Source: CAYSCW01 sp964449165
GTDB lineage: Bacteria > Acidobacteriota > Aminicenantia > Aminicenantales > Aminicenantaceae
Length of the DNA stretch: 11,240 nucleotides
Assembly (NCBI GenBank): GCA_964449165.1
Contig: CAYVAT010000066.1
Coordinates: 1 to 11,240, forward strand
Direction: 5' to 3'
A program made the translations under genes and the position numbers. The notes under the pieces were generated by a model. That model saw only the letters and a list, made by a program, of their open reading frames with translations. It was not told the DNA's origin and made no database searches. Each line of letters starts with the position of its first letter. Position 1 is the stretch's first letter. This document shows positions 1 to 6,559 of this stretch, piece after piece.

Positions 1-668
1 GAAACTCCGAAGAGGAGCTTTTGGCTGTCGATTTTTCTGAATCCCGCTTCGCGGAGAAGGCAGGAGAATTCCTCCGGAGAATAAAAGCGGGGCACAGTGA
101 AAGAGAGATAACTGTATCCGGCTTTTGATCCTGAGATTAAAGTACCCACAGGTCTGATAATGCGCCTTATGTAAAAGTGAAAGAATTTCCGCATAAGCGG
201 TGAGGAAGGCTGGCTTGTTTCTAGGTTGACGAAACGGCCGCCTGGCTTAAGGACACGCAGAAACTCGCGGAGATGAGAGATGAGGAAATCTCGCTTATGA
301 TCGATGTTCCGGGTGGCAAAGGAAATGGTTAAAAGGTCGAAGGTAGCATCAGGAAAGGGAAGGCACCGGGCTTCAGATTCGATAAAAGTGATGTTTTTTG
401 CTCTCCTCTTTTGCACGGCTTTTGACAGCATGGGAAAGCTGAAATCAACGGAGATGATTTTGACATTTGAATCGGCACAATGAGAAAGACTTTGGGCCAT
501 CTCACCGGTACCGCTGCAGACATCTAGCCAAAGAGTGCCTCCTGCTTCGGAAGCCTTTTTTGCCGCTTTCTTTCTCCAGTAGATATCGAACCCGACTGTC
601 ATGATGTGATTGATGATCTCGTAGGTGTGGACCACTTCAGTGTATATTTTTCGAACTCCTTTTTTCAT
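1..668 (-). CDS. ubiE: UbiE/MenG-type quinone C-methyltransferase (3'-truncated by window edge)
   Basis: SAM-dependent methyltransferase of the UbiE/MenG family, which C-methylates demethylmenaquinone or the ubiquinone precursor late in quinone synthesis, in the cytoplasm or at the membrane face. The frame runs open from an ATG at 668 to base 1 (222 codons) with no stop. Family members are usually about 230-250 residues, so only a short C-terminal piece is missing. Visible motifs are a YEIINHIMTVGFDIYWR segment at residues 16-32 (family form YD..N...S.G..R.WR), SAM motif I LDVCSGTGE at 48-56, a D-F-S...ML acidic-loop motif, then LPFPDATFD, SFATRN and RVLKPGG. Only a weak GAAAG precedes the start. 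It is divergent from the amidohydrolase operon. The family is clear, but demethylmenaquinone versus ubiquinone specificity cannot be read from the sequence, and CSGTGE is slightly off the commonest form of motif I. Confidence 0.85.
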   Translation of the reverse strand, partial: MKKGVRKIYTEVVHTYEIINHIMTVGFDIYWRKKAAKKASEAGGTLWLDVCSGTGEMAQSLSHCADSNVKIISVDFSFPMLSKAVQKRRAKNITFIESEARCLPFPDATFDLLTISFATRNIDHKRDFLISHLREFLRVLKPGGRFVNLETSQPSSPLMRKFFHFYIRRIIRPVGTLISGSKAGYSYLSFTVPRFYSPEEFSCLLREAGFRKIDSQKLLFGV

Positions 669-750
669 CTTTCAGGTCAACCTGCAGATTTATCAATTTT
701 AATAAAGATCGTGTTGATAATCTATACAATCTTCTTCGTTCGGAAATTTA

Positions 751-779
751 TAGACCTGTTCATGTGATTCTGTTAAAAT
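751..779 (+). promoter_or_regulatory. Predicted sigma70-type promoter for the amidohydrolase operon
   Basis: TAGACC at 751-756 (4 of 6 matches to TTGACA) and TAAAAT at 774-779 (5 of 6 matches to TATAAT) are separated by 17 nt. The implied transcription start near 786 gives a leader of about 50 nt before the ATG at 837. The position in the divergent intergenic region is right, but the prediction rests on consensus matching in AT-rich DNA. Confidence 0.35.
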
Positions 780-827
780 AGCCGCCTTATTAAGAGGGGA
801 TATTAGATATAGATTATGTCTTTTGAA

Positions 828-833
828 AGGAGG
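828..833 (+). promoter_or_regulatory. Shine-Dalgarno AGGAGG that decides the start of the first amidohydrolase
   Basis: AGGAGG lies 3 nt upstream of the ATG at 837. The earlier in-frame ATG at 816 has no purine-rich site at usable distance (a GAGGGGA run ends about 17 nt before it). Starting at 837 also places a Lys/Arg-containing n-region directly before the hydrophobic signal core, as expected for a secreted protein. Confidence 0.7.
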
Positions 834-836
834 AAC

Positions 837-2474
837 ATGAAAACGCAATCAAGAGGGATTATATTCATTTTATTTATGGTTCTTCTTTTTGCCGCGGCTG
901 ACTCCCAAGCCAAAGTTAACCCTACCTATGCCATTGTCAACTGCAAAATTTTTCCGGTTTCTGGATCTGCAATCGAAAATGGTGTGATTGTCATCCGTGA
1001 CGGACTGATAGAATCTCTGGGTCCCAAAGATAAGATTGCCATTCCAGAAGACGCTGAAGTAATTGAAGCAGAAGGGATGTGTGCCTATCCGGGATTGATC
1101 GACGCTTATTCACAGTTTTTCTTGGAGAAAAAGAAGGAAGAAGCTCCAGCCCAGAGAGCTCAATTTCGTATGCCTCGACCGGAACAAGAGACCGAGCATC
1201 ATCCTGAATTTCAAGTCTTGGAAGCAGTAAAGCCGAATAAGTTAATCCTCGGAAACCTGCACAAGATTGGGATCATCACGATTCTTGTTGTTCCGGAGAA
1301 AAAGATTTATGCCGGACAGAGCATTCTCCTGAATCTAAACGGGGAAGATGTCGAGCCAATGGTTGTAAAAAATCCTTTTGCCCTTCATGTCAATTTCATC
1401 ACAGAGAGAGGCGTTTATCCATCCAGCCTGATGGGAACCATGGCTCTGCTGCGGCAGTCATTCCTCGATACCCAACATTACTCTCTCCACAAGTCTGTCT
1501 TTTCTCGCTCATCCAGGGGCACAAAGAGACCCGAGTATGACTCTTTCTTGGAGGCCCTTGCGCCCTTTGTCATGGAGAAGAAGCCCGTTGTCTTTAACTG
1601 TGAAAACCTGGAGGATATCAAGAGGGCACTGCGCCTCATCGGGGAATTCAAGCTCAACGGTTTTCTCGCTGGAGCCAATGAAGCATGGCGGGTTGTTGAA
1701 TGGGTTAAAAAGGCAAGGGTCCCTCTTTTTGTATCCATTGATTTCACTCCCCCTGGGGCCAGTATCTATTCCAGCCAGGGAAAGGAGACGAAAGAGAAGG
1801 CGGAAAAAGAGATCTATCCTGCTAACGCGGCAGCTCTGCACAAACAGGGTGTGAAATTTGCCCTCTGCTCGAATGAAATAAAAAAACCCGATGATATTGT
1901 CAAGAATGTTCAAATGGCCATCGAGAAGGGACTACCCAGGGAAGAAGCTCTTAAAGCCATGACTTTGGCGCCCGCAGAATTCCTGGGAGTGGCTGATATT
2001 TTGGGGAGTCTGGAGGCGGGAAAGATTGCCAATGTCGTCCTGACTTCCGGGGAAATTTTCGAGGAGAAAACCAAAGTCAGAAGAGTTTTTGTTGATGGCC
2101 TTTCTTTTGAGATCAAGGAACCGCCCAAAGGGGCTGAGAAGCCTGCCCTGAATGTAGCAGGAAAGTGGAGCGCCACTGTGAGCGGATCTATGAGGGATAT
2201 GGAGATAACTCTGGAAATCGAGCAGGAGGGAAACAGTATTGGCGGAAAAGTCATAACCCAGTTCGGTCAATGGGAAATAAACGACGGCATTCTCAGCGGA
2301 AATGACCTGACTTTCACTGTTACTGCCACCATCATGGGAGAATCGGTCGAGCTGGGTTTTAGCGGAAAGGCAGAAAAGGATTCTATTGAAGGGACTTTTT
2401 CCTTCATGGGAGGCAGCGCTGAACTGAAGGCAACAAAAATTCCCGGGAAAAGCGTGGAAAAAGGAGGCCTGTGA
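837..2474 (+). CDS. Secreted amidohydrolase-superfamily protein lacking metal ligands, with C-terminal beta-rich domain
   Basis: 545-residue protein with a Sec-type signal peptide (residues 1 to about 25, hydrophobic IIFILFMVLLFAAA, likely cut after SQA). Residues about 31-425 follow the imidazolonepropionase-like amidohydrolase fold: an N-terminal beta sandwich (GVIVIRDGLIESLG), PGLID at 85-89, and C-terminal EEALKAMTLAPAEFLGV and GSLEAGKIANVVL. The metal-binding HxH after PGLID is replaced by Y91-S-Q93, the later His position reads N254 (FNCEN), and the terminal Asp position reads CSN346E. All visible ligands are therefore gone, and hydrolase activity is doubtful. From about residue 439, GKW followed by alternating polar/hydrophobic beta-like strands and repeated Gly suggests an appended small beta-barrel or sandwich domain. 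It is first in a three-gene operon and overlaps the next gene by 1 nt. A scaffold, chaperone or binding-subunit role is inference. Confidence 0.8.
   Translation: MKTQSRGIIFILFMVLLFAAADSQAKVNPTYAIVNCKIFPVSGSAIENGVIVIRDGLIESLGPKDKIAIPEDAEVIEAEGMCAYPGLIDAYSQFFLEKKKEEAPAQRAQFRMPRPEQETEHHPEFQVLEAVKPNKLILGNLHKIGIITILVVPEKKIYAGQSILLNLNGEDVEPMVVKNPFALHVNFITERGVYPSSLMGTMALLRQSFLDTQHYSLHKSVFSRSSRGTKRPEYDSFLEALAPFVMEKKPVVFNCENLEDIKRALRLIGEFKLNGFLAGANEAWRVVEWVKKARVPLFVSIDFTPPGASIYSSQGKETKEKAEKEIYPANAAALHKQGVKFALCSNEIKKPDDIVKNVQMAIEKGLPREEALKAMTLAPAEFLGVADILGSLEAGKIANVVLTSGEIFEEKTKVRRVFVDGLSFEIKEPPKGAEKPALNVAGKWSATVSGSMRDMEITLEIEQEGNSIGGKVITQFGQWEINDGILSGNDLTFTVTATIMGESVELGFSGKAEKDSIEGTFSFMGGSAELKATKIPGKSVEKGGL
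2461..2467 (+). promoter_or_regulatory. Shine-Dalgarno AAGGAGG for the second amidohydrolase
   Basis: AAGGAGG lies inside the end of the upstream gene, 6 nt before the ATG at 2474. The alternative in-frame GTG at 2471 would be only 3 nt away, so the ATG overlapping the upstream TGA by one base is preferred. Confidence 0.7.
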
Positions 2475-3799
2475 TGAAAAAAAGAATCCTAGGATTTGTG
2501 ATCGTATTCTGCCTGACATTTCTGTCCGGTCTTTCCTTTGGACAGGATCTTCTGATAAAAAACGGGACCATATTAACCGTCACCAATGGAACTTTACCTA
2601 AAGGCGATATCTTGATACTTGGAGGAATTATCGAAGAGATAGCTGAGAGCATCGAGCCTCCCCAGGGAGTGAAGGTCATCGACGCATCAGGATTGTATGT
2701 GATGCCGGGTATTATCGATTCCCATACTCATATTGCTCTGGCAGGGACCAACGAGATGGGTGAGACCATATCCTCAGAGGTTAAGATGAGGGATGTCCTC
2801 AATGCCGAAGACCTCTCCATTTATACGGCTTTAAGCGGTGGAGTGACTATGATCCACACCATGCATGGCAGTGCGAATCCCATAGGGGGAGAAAACATCG
2901 TGCTCAAAATGAAGTGGGGAAAACCTGGTGAGGAAATGGTCGTGGACGAGGCTTATCGAACTCTGAAGTTTGCCTTGGGAGAAAATCCCAAACAAGCCAA
3001 TTTCTTCACCATGGGCACACCTCGCTATCCCCAGTCTCGAATGGGGGTGAACGCCATCATCAGGAGGGAATTCTTAAAAGCCAGGGATTACATGGAAGAG
3101 TGGGACCGGTATCATCAGGCCAAGAAGTCCAAAAAGGGCGCAAAAAACCTTATCTCGCCCAGGAAGGATTTGAAGATGGAAGCCCTAGCCGACATGCTCA
3201 GAGGAGATATGCTTGCCCGCTGTCACACCTATAGAGCTGACGAGACCTTGGAATTTATCGAGCTTTCCAAAGAATTCGGGTTTAAAATAGCAGCTTTTGA
3301 ACATGCTTCAGAAGCTTTCAAAATCGCCGATAAACTGGCAAAAGAGAACATTGGCATTTCTATTTTTCTGGATAACTGGGCATATAAAATAGAAGCCTCT
3401 GAGGGAATCGCTTATAACGCTGCCTTCTGCACCAAAAAGGGAGTTCTTGTTTCCATCAACTCGGACAGCGGAGAGCGCATCCGTCGTCTTTTTAACGATG
3501 CAGCCAAATCGATGAAGTATGGAAATCTCAGCGAGGAGGAAGCCTTAAAACTGGTAACCATCAACCCTGCCATCCAACTGGGAGTGGAGAAGATTGTAGG
3601 CAGCTTGGAGAAAGAAAAACACGGTGATATCGCTATCTTCCGCGAGCATCCCTTGAGTGCCTACACTCGTTGTGAGATGACCATCATCGAGGGAGAGGTC
3701 TATTTCGATCGTGCCCAGTACCTTAAGGAAAGAGAAGAAAGGGAGAAGAAAAAGAAGGAAAAGAAGAAAGAGAAAAAGAAAGAAGGAGGGGCAAAATGA
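2474..3799 (+). CDS. Secreted metal-dependent amidohydrolase (probable active subunit)
   Basis: 441-residue imidazolonepropionase-like amidohydrolase with a Sec signal peptide (residues 1 to about 23, MKKR then a hydrophobic core ending SFG). The metal site looks intact: H84xH86 in PGIIDSHTH, H251 in RCHTYR, H277 in FEHASE and D331 in NSDSGE. The C-terminal part keeps EEALKLVTINPAIQLGV and GSLEKEKHGDIAIF, typical of the family. It probably hydrolyses a C-N bond in a periplasmic amide, cyclic amide or peptide-like substrate; the substrate cannot be assigned. Segments such as HGSANPIGGE, KFALGENPK and RYPQSRMGV match my recollection of the second half of large two-domain amidohydrolases in Bacteroidetes. 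The last 24 or so residues are an almost pure Lys/Glu tail encoded by a polypurine run. It is flanked in the same operon by two paralogues without the HxH motif and overlaps the next gene by 4 nt (ATGA). Confidence 0.88.
   Translation: MKKRILGFVIVFCLTFLSGLSFGQDLLIKNGTILTVTNGTLPKGDILILGGIIEEIAESIEPPQGVKVIDASGLYVMPGIIDSHTHIALAGTNEMGETISSEVKMRDVLNAEDLSIYTALSGGVTMIHTMHGSANPIGGENIVLKMKWGKPGEEMVVDEAYRTLKFALGENPKQANFFTMGTPRYPQSRMGVNAIIRREFLKARDYMEEWDRYHQAKKSKKGAKNLISPRKDLKMEALADMLRGDMLARCHTYRADETLEFIELSKEFGFKIAAFEHASEAFKIADKLAKENIGISIFLDNWAYKIEASEGIAYNAAFCTKKGVLVSINSDSGERIRRLFNDAAKSMKYGNLSEEEALKLVTINPAIQLGVEKIVGSLEKEKHGDIAIFREHPLSAYTRCEMTIIEGEVYFDRAQYLKEREEREKKKKEKKKEKKKEGGAK
3725..3791 (+). repeat. 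67-nt uninterrupted polypurine tract
   Basis: Every base from 3725 to 3791 on this strand is A or G; the first pyrimidine is C3792. The tract encodes the Lys/Glu-rich C-terminal tail of the middle amidohydrolase. It also contains the AAGGAGG-type ribosome binding site of the third gene, whose ATG is at 3796. Purity and length are read directly; any structural role is inference. Confidence 0.9.
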
Positions 3800-5067
3800 G
3801 GACAAGAATCATCGTCGTCTTCGCCGTATTCGGCCTTTGCGCTCTTTTCTCAGTCGGAGACCAAGGTCCGCATTTTACTGCCCTCAAGGGCGGAACAATC
3901 ATTCCTGTTGCAGGGGAAGATATCGAGGGAGGAACAATCCTGATAAAAGATAACCTGATAGAAGCAGTAGGTAAAGATATCGAGATTCCTCAAGAGGCGA
4001 AAATCATTTCTGCCAAAGGGCTTTTTATCTATCCAGGAATGATCGACGGATACTCCCAGTTGGGACTTCAAGAGATAAGTGCACTGAGAGCAACAGTTGA
4101 TAACAGAGAAACAGGGGATATCAATCCCCAGCTTAAGTGTGTGGAAGCTCTCAGGCCGGATTCCATGCATATTCCCATCGCCCGGGCCAACGGTATAACA
4201 GCAGCTCTAGTGGCTCCTTCAGGAGGGATGATTGCAGGTCAGAGCGGCTTGATTCGCCTTACAGGTTGGACACCGCAAGAAATGGTGATTAAAAGCCCCA
4301 TTGCCATGCACATCAATCTGCCGACTCTGCCCAGACCCTCAGCGTATCGGAGAGAAACTCGACCACGAGAGGAAACATCCAAGAAGATAAAGGAGCTCAA
4401 GGACCTCTTCAACAACGCCCGCTTTTATCAAAAGCGGAGACAGATGGCCAGTCGGAAATTGCTGCTTCCCATGCCTGAATTCGATGAAAAACTTGAGTTT
4501 CTTCTTCCCGTGGTCAACGGCGAGCTTCCGGTGATGATATCCGTACATGGAGAGAAGGATATCCTGGATGCCATAAAGTTCGTCGGAGAGGAAAAGCTGA
4601 AGGCTATATTCTTCGGTGTCAGTGAAGGATGGAAGGTGGCAGAAGAAATCGGCAAATCGGGGATTCCGGTAGTCTTTTATTCTCTCTATGACATGCCTTC
4701 GAAGTGGGAAGATGGTTACGATGCGCTCTACAGAAATCCCTCTGTTCTCAGCCAGGCCGGTGTAAAAATAGCTTTTTCCTCATCTAGTGCCAGCTTGGCC
4801 AAAGATCTTCCCTATCATGCAGCTAAGGCGGCCGCCTTTGGCCTGGATAAAAGAGAGGCACTGAAGGCAGTGACCATCTATCCAGCAGAGATTTTTGGTG
4901 TGGATAACCTGATGGGGAGCTTGGAGAAAGGGAAGCTGGCAAATATCGTCGTGGCCGACGGGGATATCCTTGAGTTTCGCACACACATCAAACATGTTTT
5001 TATCGAAGGAAAAGAGATGAACCTTTTCACCCGATATGAAGAACTTCTGGAGAAATATAAAAAATAG
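3796..5067 (+). CDS. Amidohydrolase-superfamily protein without HxH motif (probable pseudoenzyme, exported)
   Basis: 423-residue paralogue of the first gene in the operon, with an N-terminal hydrophobic signal (residues 1 to about 20, IIVVFAVFGLCALFS). The fold landmarks are present: ILIKDNLIEAVG, PGMID at 80-84, GMIAGQSGLIRL, REALKAVTIYPAEIFGV and GSLEKGKLANIVVADGD. The metal-binding HxH is replaced by Y86-S-Q88, exactly the substitution seen in the first gene. One later His survives (H251 in SVHGEKD), but the second His position reads FGVSEGW and the terminal Asp region reads SSSSAS (about 328-333). A normal metal centre is therefore unlikely. It is slightly shorter than the first paralogue because it lacks the C-terminal beta-rich domain. 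Its ATGA overlap with the middle gene implies translational coupling. It ends 14 nt from the convergent transporter gene. Confidence 0.82.
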   Translation: MRTRIIVVFAVFGLCALFSVGDQGPHFTALKGGTIIPVAGEDIEGGTILIKDNLIEAVGKDIEIPQEAKIISAKGLFIYPGMIDGYSQLGLQEISALRATVDNRETGDINPQLKCVEALRPDSMHIPIARANGITAALVAPSGGMIAGQSGLIRLTGWTPQEMVIKSPIAMHINLPTLPRPSAYRRETRPREETSKKIKELKDLFNNARFYQKRRQMASRKLLLPMPEFDEKLEFLLPVVNGELPVMISVHGEKDILDAIKFVGEEKLKAIFFGVSEGWKVAEEIGKSGIPVVFYSLYDMPSKWEDGYDALYRNPSVLSQAGVKIAFSSSSASLAKDLPYHAAKAAAFGLDKREALKAVTIYPAEIFGVDNLMGSLEKGKLANIVVADGDILEFRTHIKHVFIEGKEMNLFTRYEELLEKYKK

Positions 5068-5081
5068 ACCAGAGATGCCCC

Positions 5082-6230
5082 TTATTGTTTCCGGAGGAGA
5101 AAGTAGAAGACAGAGGTCAGAATCCCAAGCCCTCCAAGCAGGATAAAAGGTGAACTGATCCCGAATTTATCCGAGAGGAAACCCGCCGCCAGAGCTACCA
5201 CAGCACCCGTCAGCATCTGAATATTTGCAACCAGGCTGAAAGCCTGAGCCTGATTCTTTTCTGGTACCTCATTCCCCACAAAAGATTGAAAGGCCGGGTA
5301 GATAAGGAAAAGGAAAGTTCCAAACAGAAAGAGGCTTGTTTGAGCGAGTGCCAGCCTGTTTGCTGTTCCCAGAAGAAAGAGGAAAAGAGTAGAACCCATG
5401 AGGCTGAACCCGGCGAGCTTTTTTCGCCCCACCCTCCGGCTCAAGAATCCGAAAAGGTAGGTCATCACACTTCCTATACCGATCCAAAAAGCAAGCACAA
5501 CTCCCGTATCTCCCAGGGGAACAGTAAATTTATGGTTGAAGAGGGAGGGAGCATAGAAAACAGTAACTGCCCAGCAAGCGCCGCCAAAAGCAAACCCCGG
5601 AAGATAGGTTTTAATAGTCTTGATTGTATCGATCCATGATGAGAGATCGTGACTGAAACTTTCTTCGCTCTGGGTTGAGGTTTTTCTGACTGAGATGAAA
5701 CTTACAGCTCCCAAGAAGAGAATGACAGCCGCCCATATCTGCAGGGGAGTCTTCCAGTTGAATGTTTGGGCAAGATAACCTGAAGATAAAAAAGCAATGA
5801 AGACGCCCAGGTTTCCTGAGCCACTCTGTATTCCCATGGCAAAATCGAGCCCTTGGTCAGGATGAGTCTTGGATACCCAGGCGACCCCAAGGGGATGATA
5901 GAAGCTAGTGAAGGCCCTAAACAGAAGATAGAGCAGGAGAAGGGAGACAAAAGCGGAGGATCTTGTAAGAAGCAAAAGGGAAAGAGAAATTCCTCCGGTA
6001 CTGATGAGAAGTAGATATTTGTATTCCACTCTATGAGAGAGGTTAACGATCAATATCTGGAAGATGAAGGTAGTGAGGAGTCCGAGATTGGAGAGGATCC
6101 CGATATGGGAATAGCTGGTGATGATGAATTGTTGACTGTAAAGAAGAGTAAATATCATGGGAAGAGTCACTGTGGAGGCATCGTTTAGGCCATGAAAGAG
6201 AGAAGCGGAGAAGAGAATTCTTTTTTGCAT
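5082..6230 (-). CDS. Major facilitator superfamily transporter, Fsr (fosmidomycin-resistance)-like
   Basis: 382-residue, strongly hydrophobic inner-membrane protein, a length and pattern consistent with 12 transmembrane helices in two halves around a hydrophilic linker near residues 180-205. The N-terminal FHGLNDASTVTLPMIF and the FYHPLGVAWVSK ... GIQSGSGNLGVFIAFL segment resemble Fsr-type MFS members, whose FHP motif and GGNLG helix are characteristic. An RRVGRKK loop sits in the second half, as MFS loops commonly do. The substrate is unknown, and efflux is only the family's usual role. The start ATG at 6230 lacks a good Shine-Dalgarno (only GAAG next to it), but a strong promoter lies immediately upstream, giving a very short leader. 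It converges on the amidohydrolase operon with a 14-nt gap and no terminator hairpin. Confidence 0.85.
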   Translation of the reverse strand: MQKRILFSASLFHGLNDASTVTLPMIFTLLYSQQFIITSYSHIGILSNLGLLTTFIFQILIVNLSHRVEYKYLLLISTGGISLSLLLLTRSSAFVSLLLLYLLFRAFTSFYHPLGVAWVSKTHPDQGLDFAMGIQSGSGNLGVFIAFLSSGYLAQTFNWKTPLQIWAAVILFLGAVSFISVRKTSTQSEESFSHDLSSWIDTIKTIKTYLPGFAFGGACWAVTVFYAPSLFNHKFTVPLGDTGVVLAFWIGIGSVMTYLFGFLSRRVGRKKLAGFSLMGSTLFLFLLGTANRLALAQTSLFLFGTFLFLIYPAFQSFVGNEVPEKNQAQAFSLVANIQMLTGAVVALAAGFLSDKFGISSPFILLGGLGILTSVFYFLLRKQ

Positions 6231-6247
6231 CTTCGAAGGAGATTGGA

Positions 6248-6277
6248 TTTATACTAAACCTTCCCCTTGATTGTCAA
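6248..6277 (-). promoter_or_regulatory. Sigma70-type promoter for the MFS transporter
   Basis: On the minus strand, a perfect TTGACA (6277-6272) is followed after 18 nt by TATAAA (6253-6248, 5 of 6 to consensus). Transcription would start near 6241, only about 10-13 nt before the ATG at 6230. This is the best-looking promoter in the window. Confidence 0.6.
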
Positions 6278-6280
6278 TTT

Positions 6281-6387
6281 ACCCCGTTAGAAAGCCCCGC
6301 CATTTATGGCGGGGATGAAATATATCAAAGTTTAATTACTATTGGAAAGGGCGGGGTAAAAGTCCCATCCTTTATAACGGGGTTTAC
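6281..6387. repeat. Hairpin-rich element, IS200/IS605-end-like (possible non-autonomous remnant)
   Basis: A perfect 8-bp stem, CCCCGCCA (6295-6302) and TGGCGGGG (6307-6314), closes a TTTA loop and is preceded by GAAAG. An outer 9-bp inverted repeat, ACCCCGTTA (6281-6289) and TAACGGGGT (6375-6383), encloses it, and a weaker right-hand hairpin (GTAAA ... TTTAC) ends near 6387. C-rich hairpins with a TTTA-type loop are typical subterminal structures of IS200/IS605 elements, but no tnpA or tnpB is present. The hairpins are read directly; the IS relation is inference. It is not a terminator, since no T-run follows the stem on either strand. Confidence 0.45.
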
Positions 6388-6412
6388 ATCAGGATCATTA
6401 AGACATTTCTGT

Positions 6413-6432
6413 GGTGGGAGTGAGGGTGGGGG
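6413..6432 (+). other. G-rich tract with G-quadruplex potential
   Basis: Four G-runs (2, 3, 3 and 5 bases) are separated by spacers of 1, 5 and 1 nt within 20 bases on the plus strand. The first eight bases (GGTGGGAG) are exactly complementary to CTCCCACC at 6515-6522 in the loop of repeat copy A about 100 bp downstream. Folding has not been tested. Confidence 0.4.
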
Positions 6433-6482
6433 ATCGTCAGCACGCTGATTTCCCCAGCGAGGAAAATTCGCTTATTGCTCTG

Positions 6483-6559
6483 AGCCTCGGTTCCTGTCCA
6501 TCCTAGCCAAGACCCTCCCACCCGCCACTATGGGCTTCGGATGGACAGGAACCGACGCT
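6483..6559 (+). repeat. Palindromic intergenic repeat, copy A
   Basis: A 77-bp element with 21-bp arms: the left arm (6483-6503) and right arm (6539-6559) pair with a single mismatch (C6486 with C6556) around a 35-nt C-rich loop. The 67-bp core (6488-6554) is 63/67 identical to copy B at 9297-9363, in the same orientation. It lies between divergent genes, upstream of the asparaginase-like gene. The size and palindrome suggest a REP-like or MITE-like element or a structured RNA. No target-site duplication or transposase is visible. Confidence 0.88.

Noticed and set aside
329..523. 64-codon open frame on the minus strand inside the methyltransferase
   Set aside because: It is in another frame of the clearly homologous UbiE/MenG coding sequence and its product shows no family features.
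816..836. Upstream ATG as start of the first amidohydrolase
   Set aside because: No ribosome binding site at suitable distance, whereas AGGAGG precedes the ATG at 837 and the shorter form has a cleaner signal peptide.
1509..2519. Several long minus-strand open frames (89-195 codons) under the first amidohydrolase
   Set aside because: They are antisense shadows of a gene with clear family motifs, lack start signals and have low-complexity Ser/Pro/Phe-rich translations.
6295..6314. Intrinsic terminator for an upstream transcript
   Set aside because: The stem is strong but neither strand has a following T-run, and it lies upstream of the MFS promoter between divergent genes, where no transcript needs ending.
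6434..6456. Hairpin around GTCAGC/GCTGAT between the G-rich tract and repeat copy A
   Set aside because: Only a 5-bp core pairs, with a multi-base internal mismatch before a short G/C extension; too weak to annotate separately.
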